NCBI RefSeq assembly: GCF_024298845.1
Contig: NZ_CP101156.1
Location: forward strand, 1,426,001-1,490,000
Length of the DNA: 64,000 nt
Source: Natronosalvus amylolyticus
GTDB lineage: Archaea > Halobacteriota > Halobacteria > Halobacteriales > Natrialbaceae
Reading direction: 5' to 3'
A program made the translations under genes and the position numbers. This document shows positions 27,017 through 36,197 of the stretch, piece after piece. The notes beneath the pieces were generated by a model, which worked only from the letters and a program-made list of their open reading frames with translations, had not been told where the DNA came from and made no database searches. The first letter of the stretch is position 1; each line of letters starts with the position of its first letter.

Positions 27017-28753
27017 TCACTGTTTTTCATCCGAGGGCGGCGGCTGTATCGCCACCTCCGAGGCCTTCACGACGAAACATGCACCATCGTACGCTGAAAG
27101 CGGACTCTCCTCGAGTGCCACCTGCCAGCCGTGAGCGGCCACGATCTGTTCGACAATGGCGAGACCGAATCCGGTTCCTTCTGCTGTGGTCGAATATCCC
27201 GAATCGAAGATGTCTTCGCGTTTCTCCAGTAGAATGCCGGGCCCATCGTCGACGACGAAGAACCCATCCGGCGTGGTCCCGACGGCGACAGCAACCCCGA
27301 GATTCTCATCCGACGCCGTCGTCTCGGCGCAGTCAGTATCCGCCGTGTCGGACCCGTGTTCGACACTGTTGCGAAACAGGTTTTCGAAGACCCGCAGTAA
27401 CCGACCTCGATCACCCTCGAGCTGTCGGTCGTCGATTATCTCGAGCGTCGCGTCGGCCGTCTCGACGTTTGTCCAGGCCGCAGTGGCCAGTTCTGCCAGT
27501 GACAGTGTTGACGTTTCGGTCACACTTGCCCCCTCTCTGGCGAGCGTCAGCGCATCGTCGATAATGTGCTCCATGCGCTCGTGTTGGGTGGCCAGCACCT
27601 CGATTGCCTCGTCGTCGACGCGTTCATCGAGGATATCGAGATACCCCGACGCCACGTTGAGCGGATTTCGCAGGTCGTGACTGACGACGCTCGCAAACTC
27701 GTCGAGACGCTCGTTCGTTCGCTCGAGTTCACGCTCTCGTTGTCGGCGTTCGGTCACGTCCTGTAAGACGATGAGCATCCCACCGGCCGATTCGACGAGT
27801 GGTGTCGTTCGAATCGTCACGTCTCGGCGACCCCCATCATGGCAGATTTCCCGTTCTGTTTCCTCGCTCGAGAGGACTGCCGTCAGCGGTTCCTGTCCGA
27901 TGTGTATCGTGTCTGCGTGACTACCGATGAGGCGATCTTCGGGCGGGTCAAGTAACGTTGCTGCCGCCGGATTGGCGTCGACGATTCGGCGATCAGAATC
28001 CAGAACAATGACTCCATCACGCATCGTTTCGACGACGGATTGGCGCGCAATTGGGATTACATCGAGTAGCTGGTACCGGTAGATAGATCCGGCGATAGCC
28101 GCCCCAGTGACGGCGAACGCCACCGGTGTCCAGTTCAGTTGTGCACTGCCACTTCCCGTATACGCGATGTTCGCTGCCAACGGGACACAGACCGCAATGA
28201 CAATGCCGATAGCCTGCCGGCGGTATAAACTCCTCGAGACGTATGCAAAGTGAGTAATAAGAGCAAGGCCGGCAACGATCACTGCGTACGCATACGTAAG
28301 ATGAGTACCGTACACGATTCCCGGTGTGAAATCGACAATCGAACCGTCCGCCACCACGCTAATGTTCGAAAAAAACAGTCCGTGCCAGCTATTGGTTACG
28401 AGCGCCCCAAGTGAAAACACCGGAACGGCCAGGAGTCCGCCGACTGTCAGTTTCGTCAAATATCGGCCGTAGCCTGCATACTGGAGTGCAAAGGCAAACC
28501 AGACCACTGGTAGTGCAAACGTCGAAACGTTGCTCAGCCCGAACCAGAACAGCGTCATCGACTCGCTAACAGTCAGATGCGCGAACAACGAACTCACCGA
28601 CCAGAGCGCAGTCACTGCCATCATCGCCGCCAGTAGCAAACGGACACGGTCACCCTTACGATGGCTGCTACGAATCGCATAAATCGAGATACCAACAGCC
28701 AACGCAGCGGCAATGGCAAGAGCAACGAGATACAGAAGATTGCGGTCAGTCAT
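27017..28753 (-). CDS. Membrane histidine kinase (7TM sensor, PAS, HisKA, HATPase)
   Basis: A 578-residue sensor kinase. Residues 1-220 form seven membrane helices of the 7TM-kinase sensor type. A PAS domain (about 235-340) contains MRDGVIVLDSDRRIVDANPAA. The H-box is FASVVSHDLRNPLNVASGYLD (His about 362), the N-box LLRVFENLFRNSVEHGSD, and the G boxes FFVVDDGPGI and GTGFGLAIVEQIVAAHGW. The ATG at 28753 is chosen because the open frame upstream of it runs into an H1 hairpin. No response regulator is adjacent, as is common in haloarchaea. Ligand unknown. Confidence 0.9.
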   Translation of the reverse strand: MTDRNLLYLVALAIAAALAVGISIYAIRSSHRKGDRVRLLLAAMMAVTALWSVSSLFAHLTVSESMTLFWFGLSNVSTFALPVVWFAFALQYAGYGRYLTKLTVGGLLAVPVFSLGALVTNSWHGLFFSNISVVADGSIVDFTPGIVYGTHLTYAYAVIVAGLALITHFAYVSRSLYRRQAIGIVIAVCVPLAANIAYTGSGSAQLNWTPVAFAVTGAAIAGSIYRYQLLDVIPIARQSVVETMRDGVIVLDSDRRIVDANPAAATLLDPPEDRLIGSHADTIHIGQEPLTAVLSSEETEREICHDGGRRDVTIRTTPLVESAGGMLIVLQDVTERRQRERELERTNERLDEFASVVSHDLRNPLNVASGYLDILDERVDDEAIEVLATQHERMEHIIDDALTLAREGASVTETSTLSLAELATAAWTNVETADATLEIIDDRQLEGDRGRLLRVFENLFRNSVEHGSDTADTDCAETTASDENLGVAVAVGTTPDGFFVVDDGPGILLEKREDIFDSGYSTTAEGTGFGLAIVEQIVAAHGWQVALEESPLSAYDGACFVVKASEVAIQPPPSDEKQ

Positions 28754-28855
28754 AGCGCTCGTCTCGGGAAGGTCTATCTCTATTTCGCTCGAAACCTTAT
28801 GAATGCGCTGGCCTCGAGTCACAGCATCGAGACGTTCGCGGAGTACACAGTTTGA

Positions 28856-28935
28856 GCAACCAGTGAAAGTCAGTGCACACCCGATCGCGAGCGTGCGTCG
28901 CGGTCGATGTGTCACTCGTTTCACTGGCTACTATA
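28856..28935. repeat. H1 dispersed hairpin element, copy b
   Basis: The left arm GCAACCAGTGAAAGTCAGTG pairs with the right arm GTTTCACTGGCTACTATAT; the centre holds GTGCACACC and GATGTGTCAC inverted segments. The left arm has lost the first AGTAG seen in other copies. Confidence 0.75.
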
Positions 28936-28987
28936 TTCTGTTGCGTGAACGATCGCGGTCACGGCCCGCAGTTTTGACGATTCCCTG

Positions 28988-29065
28988 TACGGTTTACTGT
29001 CGTCTCTTTCCGATGGTTGCCGACCCGGTATGGGTGATCACTGATAAAAGTAACAGCAGATCGTG
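28988..29065. repeat. H2 dispersed hairpin element, copy c
   Basis: It starts TACGGTTTACTGTCGTCTCT, the exact complement of the right arm of copy b, and keeps the core GGTTGCCGACCCGGTATGGG. Its own right arm (AAAAGTAACAGCAGATCGTG) is degraded. Left arms and right arms are thus best preserved in different copies. Confidence 0.75.
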
Positions 29066-29231
29066 TTAGTTGTTAGTCACGTGTCGACTGCTGGATGAAA
29101 CTGGATACCCGCCACCAGTTTCAACCACGGTTGCAGACTGGGGAGTCACGTAGACCAACAGGTCGGGTCACAGGGGAGGTCAGGACGCCAAAAGCGTCGT
29201 GTTTAAGCACGCAGCCTCGAGACTCCCGAAC

Positions 29232-29471
29232 GTGCCTGAACGCGTCGAGACCAGTTCTCCGGAGGGAGTCGATTACGGCTGGGTCATGCAGGTCACCTTC
29301 GTGCTCACGATTCTGGTCGGTGCGCCACTCGTCACCCTCGCTTCGATCCCAGTGGACTTGCCCACGTGGGGTGCTCGAGCCGAATTTGCAGTCCGCCTCG
29401 GCGCACCCATCTGGATCGTTATCGCGCTTTCGGTGCTTGCTTACGCGAAACGAGCGCAGGGCCGCGAGTGA
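29232..29471 (+). CDS. Small two-helix membrane protein (DUF5822-like)
   Basis: A 79-residue protein starting at a GTG 28 bp downstream of a TATA-like GTGTTTAAGC, so probably leaderless. Two membrane helices lie at about residues 18-38 and 55-73, joined by a short PTWG loop, and the C-terminus is basic (AYAKRAQGRE). No catalytic motif is seen. The DUF5822 family label is from memory of similar haloarchaeal proteins. Confidence 0.7.
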   Translation: MPERVETSSPEGVDYGWVMQVTFVLTILVGAPLVTLASIPVDLPTWGARAEFAVRLGAPIWIVIALSVLAYAKRAQGRE

Positions 29472-29699
29472 CGAACGCACGTCAAATTTCGGACTTTCTA
29501 CTGGAAAATCTGTCACAATCCGGTTCGATAATGCGTTGTGGACGACATGCTACACTCACAGCGCGAGACTTGTACAGGCCACTGTTTTGATGGAGACTGA
29601 TAGGGTTTGACCGATTTTACAGTGAACATCGCTTCCAGACGGCCCCCTCCTAATCTGGTTGACCAGTATATTATTCTTGGCACCCAGTCGAGTGAGTGC

Positions 29700-30440
29700 A
29701 TGGGAACAGCCATTATTGCAGATATCCACGGAAACACCGTTGCCCTAGATGCGGTGTTACGCGATCTCGAAGATGAAACTATTGACCGAATCGTTTGCTT
29801 GGGTGATGTCGCGGCTGGCGGTCCTGAACCCTCCGAGGCAGTGAATCGAATACGGCGATTGGATTGCCCGGTCGTTATGGGCAACGCCGATGAGTGGGTA
29901 ATTACTCCGGAAGCGGCTGAAGAACCGGAGGAGTCCCTAGAGTGGTTCAGTGATATCGGGGCATGGGGTGGCGAACAGCTGTCGGACAGTCAACTGGATT
30001 TTGTAAAATCGTTTGATTCGACAATTGAGGTGCAGTTGGATGACGGACTCCAACTTGTTTGCTATCATGGGTCGCCCCAATCGACGACTGACTGGGTAGC
30101 ACCAACGACGCCTCAGAACGAACTCGACGAAATGTTCGATGACTGTGAGGCAGACATCCTTGCTGGAGGTCACACGCATATCCAACTGTTTCAACAGTAT
30201 CGAGATGCGATTCTTCTGAATCCTGGAAGCGTGGGCCTCTCATACGGGATAGAACGTACAACAGGAAGGGTGTACAATCGGCTTGAGGCAGAATACGCAC
30301 TGCTCACGCAGTCTAACGGAACGCTCGATGTATCACTGCGGCGGACCCCATTCGATCTCGATGCAGTGAGAGAGATGGCCCACGAGAGCGAGATGCCGCA
30401 CACAGACCGCTGGCTCGCCGATTGGATCTCTGGGCGGTAA
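29700..30440 (+). CDS. Metallophosphoesterase (YfcE-like calcineurin fold)
   Basis: A 246-residue phosphoesterase with the complete dinuclear metal site: ADIHGN (7-12), CLGDVAAGGPEP (about 38), MGNADEW (about 60), CYHGSP (about 120) and GGHTHIQ (about 158). The start is set by an ATG 31 bp downstream of a TATA-like AGTATATTATT at 29664-29674. Substrates of this family range from phosphodiesters to nucleotides, and the specific one is not evident. Codon use is less GC-rich than in its neighbours. Confidence 0.88.
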   Translation: MGTAIIADIHGNTVALDAVLRDLEDETIDRIVCLGDVAAGGPEPSEAVNRIRRLDCPVVMGNADEWVITPEAAEEPEESLEWFSDIGAWGGEQLSDSQLDFVKSFDSTIEVQLDDGLQLVCYHGSPQSTTDWVAPTTPQNELDEMFDDCEADILAGGHTHIQLFQQYRDAILLNPGSVGLSYGIERTTGRVYNRLEAEYALLTQSNGTLDVSLRRTPFDLDAVREMAHESEMPHTDRWLADWISGR

Positions 30441-30453
30441 CGAAACAGGAAAC

Positions 30454-31008
30454 TTACCGCCCCAACTCGAGCGTTCGCCGTCCGTCAACGTACTCGAAGC
30501 CCGTCCCCGCCCGCTTTGCTGTCGTTTCGTCTCGTGGTGAATCACCGACGAACAGCGTTCGTTCGGGACGTGCGCCCAGCCCAGATATCGTCTCGAGCAA
30601 CGGTTCGGGATGGGGTTTGCTCGTCGTCACGGTATCCCGACCCACCACGGCGTCGACCGGTTCGAACAGGTCGTGCGTCTCGAGTGCGAGGTGGCAGGCC
30701 CGTTCACAGTTGAGCGAACAGACGCCGATGGGCATCGATTCCGGCTGACCGACCAACTCGTCAGCGTGCGGGAGTCGTCTCGAGGCTCGCGCACCATCGT
30801 GTTCGTGGCCCGCAATCGTCGATTCGACCGGCGATTTGAGTCCATACTCCTCGGCGCGCTCGAGTAACTCCCAGAGACTGCTGCTTGGCGGTTCGATACG
30901 TGCCCGTTCGTACACCTCGAGGACGTCAGTGGTGACACGTCCCCAGTCGACCGTGAGGTGGACGAGCGTTCCATCCAGATCGTAGACGATGGCGTCGTAC
31001 TCGGTCAC
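30454..31008 (-). CDS. HAD family hydrolase
   Basis: A 184-residue haloacid dehalogenase-like phosphatase: motif I VYDLDGTL (about residues 7-14), motif II in IGVCSLN, motif III Lys in SKPHPEPLL and motif IV FVGDSPRDETTAKRAG. It has a short alpha-helical cap. The start chosen is the GTG at 31008 (VTEYDAIVYDLDGTL), because a TATA-like AGTATATTTTT lies about 29 bp upstream on the same strand and no ATG fits. It resembles phosphoglycolate phosphatases, but the substrate is unproven. Confidence 0.85.
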   Translation of the reverse strand: MTEYDAIVYDLDGTLVHLTVDWGRVTTDVLEVYERARIEPPSSSLWELLERAEEYGLKSPVESTIAGHEHDGARASRRLPHADELVGQPESMPIGVCSLNCERACHLALETHDLFEPVDAVVGRDTVTTSKPHPEPLLETISGLGARPERTLFVGDSPRDETTAKRAGTGFEYVDGRRTLELGR

Positions 31009-31104
31009 GAGTCGGTGTATGTCTCGAGGAAAAATATACTGTCGGACGGGACTCGAAGATACGCACAGTCCGGCCGTCACTCGAACGGATACACTATCGA
31101 TCAG

Positions 31105-32235
31105 TTACTCGAGGAGGTGTCGACCGATGATTTTCTTCTGGATTTCGGTCGTTCCCTCGTAGATTTCGGTGATCTTCGCGTCACGGTACAGGCGTTCGAC
31201 CTCGCCGTCGGTCACGTAGCCGTAGCCGCCGTGAATCTGGACCGCTTCGTTGGTGACGAACATCGCCGCCTCGCTCGCGTTGTATTTGGCCATGCTCGCA
31301 GCCATCGCCGCGTCGTCGGCCCCGGCAGCGCGTTTGCGGGCCGCATCCCGAGTGAGCAAGCGGCCCGCCTGGGTGCGCGTCGCCATCTCGGCGAACTTGT
31401 GCCGGATCGATTGGAAGTCGCCAATAGGCTGATCGAACTGTTCGCGCTCGCCGGCGTACTCGAGGGCGATGTCGAGCGCCGACTGCGACAGGCCGACCGA
31501 CTGGGCCGCGATAGCGATCCGACCGCCAGTGAGGATATCGAAGGCCGCAGAGAGTCCACGACCCTCCGGAGTGAGTCGGTTTTCGGCGGGAATTCGAACG
31601 TCGTCGAAGTGCAGCCCCGTCGTATCACTCGCCCGGAGACCGAGTTTGTCCTCTTTCTCGCCGACGGTGAGTCCGTCGACGTCACCCGGTACCAGAAACT
31701 GGGTGACCGTCGAGGGGTCGTTCCGGTCTGTTTTCGCAAAGAGGATGATGACGTCGGCGCGCTGGCCGTTGGTAATCCACTGTTTGTCACCGTTGATCAC
31801 GTACTCGTCACCCTCACGCCGGGCTTCGGTCGACATCTCCGCCGGATTCGACCCAGCGTGGGGTTCCGAAAGGGCAAAGGCTCCGACAGGCCGACCGGTC
31901 GCCATCTCGGGTAGCCAGCGTTCTTTCTGATCTTCGTCCCCGAAGGAGGCGATACAGGAGGTTGCCAGACAGTGAACCGATAACGCGGTCGCCACGGCGA
32001 GCATGCCGTAGGCGACTTCCTCGTTGACGATGGCGTACGTGACCGGGTCGGCGTCGTAGCCCCCGTACGCTTCGGGCACGGTGAGTCCCGTGAGGTCGAG
32101 GTCTGCCAGTCCATCCCAGACGTCCTCGGGAAACGTTTCCGTCTCGTCGGCCTCCATCGCCGTCGGTCTGATCTCCTCGAGAGCGAAGTCTCGCACCACC
32201 TCACTGATCGCTTCCTGCTCCGGGGTGAGTTCCAT
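31105..32235 (-). CDS. Acyl-CoA dehydrogenase
   Basis: A 376-residue flavoprotein that introduces a trans-2 double bond in acyl-CoA in fatty acid or branched-chain amino acid breakdown. Signatures: ALSEPHAGSNPAEMST (about residues 120-135), QWITNGQRAD, and the C-terminal QIHGGYGYVTDGEVERLYRDAKITEIYEGTTEIQ, in which the Glu of IYEGT is the catalytic base. Chain-length preference cannot be read from sequence. It is a single gene with no adjacent electron-transfer flavoprotein. Confidence 0.94.
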   Translation of the reverse strand: MELTPEQEAISEVVRDFALEEIRPTAMEADETETFPEDVWDGLADLDLTGLTVPEAYGGYDADPVTYAIVNEEVAYGMLAVATALSVHCLATSCIASFGDEDQKERWLPEMATGRPVGAFALSEPHAGSNPAEMSTEARREGDEYVINGDKQWITNGQRADVIILFAKTDRNDPSTVTQFLVPGDVDGLTVGEKEDKLGLRASDTTGLHFDDVRIPAENRLTPEGRGLSAAFDILTGGRIAIAAQSVGLSQSALDIALEYAGEREQFDQPIGDFQSIRHKFAEMATRTQAGRLLTRDAARKRAAGADDAAMAASMAKYNASEAAMFVTNEAVQIHGGYGYVTDGEVERLYRDAKITEIYEGTTEIQKKIIGRHLLE

Positions 32236-32348
32236 ACCTCGAGTTCCGGGCCGTTGGCAAAAAATGCCACCGTTTTGCAGGTGGCCGGTAAGCGGTTCTC
32301 GAGAGGGGGTAATTCGAACGGACAGTGTCGAAATAGTAAGCTCTGCGG

Positions 32349-33260
32349 TTACAACAAGCCGAGTCCCTCGAGTTCGGCCTCGAGTTCGGCCGTGCTCTCG
32401 TCGTCTTTCAACCGCAGCGGGCTTCGGAGCGGCCCGGCATCGAAGTCACGGAGTTTGAGTGCGGTTTTAACGCCGGACATGTACGCGCCGCCGGTTTTGA
32501 GCGCGTCACGGACATCGTAGACCTCGCTTTGCAGTTCTCGAGCGCGTGCTTCGTCACCCTCGTCGTACGCCTCGTACAACTCGACCACGAGTTCGGGGAA
32601 CACGTTCGCGACGGCGCTCACCATCCCCGAGCATCCGATCTCGAGGCCCGTAAAGAGCAGCGAGTCCGAGCCCGCGAGGAAGGTCAGTTCCGAGTGGGCA
32701 TCGATCGACTGGGCGAGCCACGGCACGTCTTTGCTCGAGTCCTTGAGGCCGACGATGGAGTCGATTTCGGCGAGGGCGGCGAGCGTCGATCGCGGGATAG
32801 CGTTCCCAGTTTTGCTTGGAATGTGGTAAATGTAGATCGGCAGGTCGGTGGCCGCGGCCACGCGCTCGTAGTGCTCGAGGTAGGCCTCGTGGTCCAGCGG
32901 ATAGTAATAGGGCGTGACGACGACGATACCGTCAGCGCCTGCGGCTTCGGCGTGTTCGGCGTGGGCCACCGTTTCGCGGGTGCTCGGTGCGCCAACGCCA
33001 GCGATAACTGGGACGTCGCCGTCGATTTCGTCGACGACGGCTTCGACCACGCCCTGTTTCTCGTCGGGCGTCAACAGCGGGAACTCACCGTTCGTTCCCA
33101 GCGGGAACACACCGTGTGCCCCGCCGTCGACGACGAAGCGGGCGTGGGCCGCCGTCTGTTCGTAATCGACCGACTCGTCCTCGTGAAACGCCGTTACCGT
33201 CGGTGGGACGACACCGTGAATCGAGAGCGGGTCCGCCGCTCCTGGATCGTGGTAGGCCAT
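32349..33260 (-). CDS. DapA-family aldolase (dihydrodipicolinate synthase/KDG aldolase-like)
   Basis: A 303-residue TIM-barrel class I aldolase. GTNGEFPLLTPDEK (about residues 54-67) is the phosphate/carboxylate-binding loop, Tyr of YIYHIPSKTG (about 143) and the Schiff-base Lys of VGLKDSS (about 170) complete the active site. True DapA prefers GTTGE, and the C-terminal region has diverged, so a 2-keto-3-deoxy sugar acid aldolase or another member of the superfamily is equally possible. No lysine genes are nearby. Confidence 0.85.
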   Translation of the reverse strand: MAYHDPGAADPLSIHGVVPPTVTAFHEDESVDYEQTAAHARFVVDGGAHGVFPLGTNGEFPLLTPDEKQGVVEAVVDEIDGDVPVIAGVGAPSTRETVAHAEHAEAAGADGIVVVTPYYYPLDHEAYLEHYERVAAATDLPIYIYHIPSKTGNAIPRSTLAALAEIDSIVGLKDSSKDVPWLAQSIDAHSELTFLAGSDSLLFTGLEIGCSGMVSAVANVFPELVVELYEAYDEGDEARARELQSEVYDVRDALKTGGAYMSGVKTALKLRDFDAGPLRSPLRLKDDESTAELEAELEGLGLL

Positions 33261-33311
33261 ACTCGAGTGTGACAGGGGAACGCGTATAAATGGGTCCGTT
33301 CGCGGCAGGTA

Positions 33312-33845
33312 TCAGGTATTCATCGCTGGCCCCGACCGTTGGTGGACGACATCGGAGAAAAGAGTCCCGAGAAGGGACATCCAAAGGACACAGAGGACGA
33401 GCCCGAGGACCACTGCCCAGTGAAAGCGTATTGCAAGCGGTGCAAGTACCAAGAGAGGGAGCGCTACTGGAATAAGGAGGAACTCCAGGAGCCTCCCGAG
33501 CCACGCTGGCCCAAACCCGGCCATTTCGATGAGCGCCCACACGAAAGCGGTAGCGACGAAACAACCGAAGATTACGAGCGCCGTCGTATCCGGCTGGAAG
33601 ATCCGCTGTGGATACGGTACCGGTTGCGATGGTGTTTTGCTATCTCTGCGCCTGAATTGAGCCACGATCACAGCAAACACGAGAGAGCCGAAAACTGCGA
33701 TTCCGATAGCCGCTACAACCAGTGTGGTGGTGGGTTCAGTATGTGGTGGGAGTCGCGCTGTCGTCAGGTTACGGTTGATATACCAGACTGCCGGAAAGAG
33801 CGCCATAAAAAACGGGATAACCATTGCCCGAACGAACTGTCGCAT
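33312..33845 (-). CDS. Uncharacterised membrane protein
   Basis: A 177-residue protein with four or five predicted membrane helices: about residues 5-25, 42-65, 88-110, 118-140 and 143-163. The loops are short and contain a basic patch (FRRRDSKT) and PYPQRIFQPD. No known motif is recognised. It ends about 50 bp from the aldolase start and is transcribed in the same direction. Confidence 0.6.
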   Translation of the reverse strand: MRQFVRAMVIPFFMALFPAVWYINRNLTTARLPPHTEPTTTLVVAAIGIAVFGSLVFAVIVAQFRRRDSKTPSQPVPYPQRIFQPDTTALVIFGCFVATAFVWALIEMAGFGPAWLGRLLEFLLIPVALPLLVLAPLAIRFHWAVVLGLVLCVLWMSLLGTLFSDVVHQRSGPAMNT

Positions 33846-34147
33846 TACTCCTGTTTCATTCTGCTAACAGATAAACACACGTCTGCTCTGTACCTGGGTA
33901 CAGTAGCCAGTGACAGTCAATGCAGACCCGGTCGCAAGACGGCGTCGCAACAGGTGTGTATCGTTTCACCGGCGTCCACCCACTCCGTGGTCGCCCGCGG
34001 TGCTGCGGTACCCTCCGATACAACGGTATCCAACAGTTTCACGAAGGCAAGCATCGATAGTTCTGGGCCACTCAGCAGGTCGATGAAGAACTCGAGACTC
34101 GAGCGAAAACGCTTGACTCGAGTGTCACGGAGTTCAGACAAACGCTC
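33846..34147. other. Intergenic region with a degraded H1 element
   Basis: About 300 bp. It contains the H1 copy c at 33901-33973. A minus-strand open frame of 74 codons with a TTG start (ending at 33917) runs into the hairpin. It has a plausible amphipathic beginning (KRFRSSLEFFIDLL) but no known match, and its last 15 codons are repeat sequence, so it may be a gene remnant disrupted by the element. Confidence 0.45.
33901..33973. repeat. H1 dispersed hairpin element, copy c (degraded)
   Basis: CAGTAGCCAGTGACAGTCAATGC at the left matches the H1 arm, and GGTGTGTATCGTTTCACCGGCG at the right is a truncated right arm. The outer ends no longer pair. Confidence 0.65.
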
Positions 34148-35035
34148 TCAATCAGCCGAGCCGGTCTCTATCGGCGCGCGAATGCGGTTGCCCCACTCCG
34201 TCCAGGATCCGTCGTAGTTTTCGACGTCGTCGAAGCCGAGCAGTTCGGCGAGGACGTACCACTCGATGGACGACCGCTCGCCGACGCGGCAGTAGGTGAT
34301 TACCGACTGGTCTTCGGTGATGCCGACGTCCTCGTACAGCGCCCGGAGTTCGTCGGCGTCCTTGAACGTCCCGTCGTCGTTCAACACCGAGGTCGTTGGG
34401 ACGTTTTTTGCGCCCGGGATATGGCCGCCTCGCTGGGCCGTCTCCTGGAGCCCTTCAGGGGCGATGACCTCACCGGTGAACTCCTGGGGCGAACGAACGT
34501 CGACCAGCGGCACGCCGGAGCTGATGGCTTGCTCGACGTCGTTCTGGTAGGCTCGAATGCTCTCGAACGGGCCTCGAGCGTTGTACTCCTGGGGTTCGAA
34601 CTCGGGTTCGTCGGTCGTCAGCGGGTACTCGTTTTCGACCCAGTAGGGTTTCCCGCCGTCGATAATCCGCACGTCCTCGTGGCCGTAGTATTTGTACTCC
34701 CAGTAGGCAAACAGCGCGAACCAGTTGGGGACGCGCCCGCCGCCGTACAGGACGATTGTCGAGTCCTCGGTGATGCCCGCCTCGGCGTTCAGTCGCTCGA
34801 AGGCAGCTTTATCGAGCAGGTCACGAGTTGTCGAGTCACTGAGGTCGGCGTCCCAGTCGAAAAACGTCGCGCCGGGGATGTGGCCCTCCTCGTAGGGGGT
34901 GTACTCCGAGTCGGCAGTGACGGTCGGATTGTTGACTTCAAGCAGTCGGTACGCGGGGTCGTCGGCCTGGAACTCCTCGAGGTGAGTTTCCACCCAGTCG
35001 GCCGAAACGAGCGTGTCGGTATCGTGGTTCGTCAT
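34148..35035 (-). CDS. Sulfurtransferase (thiosulfate/3-mercaptopyruvate, rhodanese family)
   Basis: A 295-residue protein with two rhodanese domains. The N-terminal domain (about 1-135) is inactive but structural (GHIPGATFFDWDADLSD). The C-terminal domain (about 150-290) has VPLVDVRSPQEFTGE and the active-site loop YCRVGERSSIEWYVL, whose Cys carries the persulfide. The CRVGERSS loop is closer to thiosulfate than to classical mercaptopyruvate enzymes, though this is not decisive. The ATG at 35035 starts at MTNHDTDTLVSADWV; upstream in-frame sequence is not family-like. Confidence 0.92.
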   Translation of the reverse strand: MTNHDTDTLVSADWVETHLEEFQADDPAYRLLEVNNPTVTADSEYTPYEEGHIPGATFFDWDADLSDSTTRDLLDKAAFERLNAEAGITEDSTIVLYGGGRVPNWFALFAYWEYKYYGHEDVRIIDGGKPYWVENEYPLTTDEPEFEPQEYNARGPFESIRAYQNDVEQAISSGVPLVDVRSPQEFTGEVIAPEGLQETAQRGGHIPGAKNVPTTSVLNDDGTFKDADELRALYEDVGITEDQSVITYCRVGERSSIEWYVLAELLGFDDVENYDGSWTEWGNRIRAPIETGSAD

Positions 35036-35419
35036 GCACTCGTACTCGTGGTCGCTATGGGCATAAGGGTGGCACTGACGGCGAGTGGGGACGCCGTCTA
35101 TGACGGTTCTATGGTGCCTTTGTAGCCGTTTTGTGTTCTGACCAAGCCCCCTCGGTATCGCAACGAGGCCGTTCGTGAATTCGCGCGAGCATCCGCGGCC
35201 ACGGCAAAGGTTGCAGGTGTCCGAGACGCCCTCCTCGAGGCCACCATCGCCCAATCAGGTTCCACATCGGGACTGTTGGGGAGCGCCTGCAACGCGGTTC
35301 GTTTTTTCACTGGAGACTCGGTAACTGAAAACGCAGGACAACTCCAGTTTGAAGGCGTGAGCAGCCCCTCGAGCAGGTCAACAGAGCATACTTATTTCAC
35401 GAGTGAGAAGCCGTCGCCA
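35036..35419. other. Intergenic region, no gene recognised
   Basis: About 380 bp between divergently transcribed genes. Open frames on both strands are short and lack motifs. A TATA-like CATACTTATTTC near 35386-35398 sits 27 bp before the GTG of the next gene. Confidence 0.5.
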
Positions 35420-36103
35420 GTGTCGGCAACACACCCCACATCCTCGACCGCGAAACCCTCGCCGTCACTCCCGTCAACACCCGATGGCTACGCGGAACCC
35501 TACGAGTTTTCGTATCCAACGGTGGCGTTGATCGTTGGCTCGAGTCTCCTGGGCATTGGGACGGCCGTCGCAGTCGTGGCTCTGTTGACGGCCGTCCACG
35601 GTCCGGAAACGTTCACATTCTTCGAGGTGAGCGTCGACGGCGAGACGACCACGTACGCGATGGATTTGACCGCTATCGGCATCCCGTTTCTCATCGCCCT
35701 GATTGCAACAACCGTCGTCCACGAAGGTCTCCACGGCCTGGCCTTTCGGTACTATGGCCACGACGTCACCTTCGGCTTCGTACCGTCGATGGGAGCGTTC
35801 TATGCTGCCGTCTTCGGCGAATTCCAGCGCCGAGACGACATGTTGCGCGTCGGCAGTGCGCCACTCGTCGTCATCAGCGCCGTGTGCGTACCGCTGTTGT
35901 TCGTCCCGATTCCGGGCGTGGCCATCACCGCCGGGTTCGTCCTCGTGTTGAACACGGCGGGCGCTATCGGTGACCTGTATGCACTCTGGCGACTCCGAGG
36001 ACTTCCCGAAGGGACGCTCCTCTACGATATCGATATTCGTCGCTCGTACGTGTACGAGCCAACGGCAACGGGAACGGGAAATGATGATAGAAATCCGAGG
36101 TGA
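35420..36103 (+). CDS. DUF3267-type membrane protein with an HExxH motif
   Basis: A 227-residue membrane protein. Helices lie at about residues 35-58, 83-105, 145-168 and 170-190. TTVVHEGLHGLAF (about 97-109) contains the HExxH zinc-protease motif inside a membrane segment, and the following YGHDVTFGF fits the DUF3267/M50-like arrangement. A zinc-binding, possibly proteolytic function is inferred. The N-terminal 30 residues are Ser/Thr/Pro-rich. The GTG at 35420 is chosen over an upstream ATG because of the promoter spacing. Confidence 0.75.
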   Translation: MSATHPTSSTAKPSPSLPSTPDGYAEPYEFSYPTVALIVGSSLLGIGTAVAVVALLTAVHGPETFTFFEVSVDGETTTYAMDLTAIGIPFLIALIATTVVHEGLHGLAFRYYGHDVTFGFVPSMGAFYAAVFGEFQRRDDMLRVGSAPLVVISAVCVPLLFVPIPGVAITAGFVLVLNTAGAIGDLYALWRLRGLPEGTLLYDIDIRRSYVYEPTATGTGNDDRNPR

Positions 36104-36176
36104 GCGCATCCAGCGAGTGGTAGCGGCTGACCGGGACGCGAATCCGGATGTTTACGACGCACTCGAAAACGAGTAA
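36081..36176 (+). CDS. Possible 31-residue microprotein overlapping the DUF3267 gene
   Basis: Starting at tandem ATGs inside the 3' end of the preceding gene in another frame, it encodes MMIEIRGERIQRVVAADRDA followed by an acidic end. The amino acid mix is haloarchaeal, and overlap could couple it to the upstream gene. There is no motif or known homologue. It ends about 20 bp before the first ychF-end repeat. It may be a chance frame. Confidence 0.25.
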   Translation: MMIEIRGERIQRVVAADRDANPDVYDALENE

Positions 36177-36197
36177 CGCGCTACGACTCCTGTTTTA

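Larger units (their letters stand above)
28754..29231. other. Divergent intergenic region carrying one H1 and one H2 hairpin
   Basis: About 480 bp between the divergently transcribed kinase and DUF5822-like genes. It contains H1 copy b and H2 copy c only 52 bp apart, then about 130 bp ending in the promoter TATA (GTGTTTAAGC at about 29198-29207) of the next gene. No protein-coding frame looks genuine. Confidence 0.6.

Noticed and set aside
33917-34141. 74-codon frame with a TTG start beside the sulfurtransferase
   Set aside because: Its last 15 codons are H1 repeat sequence and there is no family match; at most it is a gene remnant.
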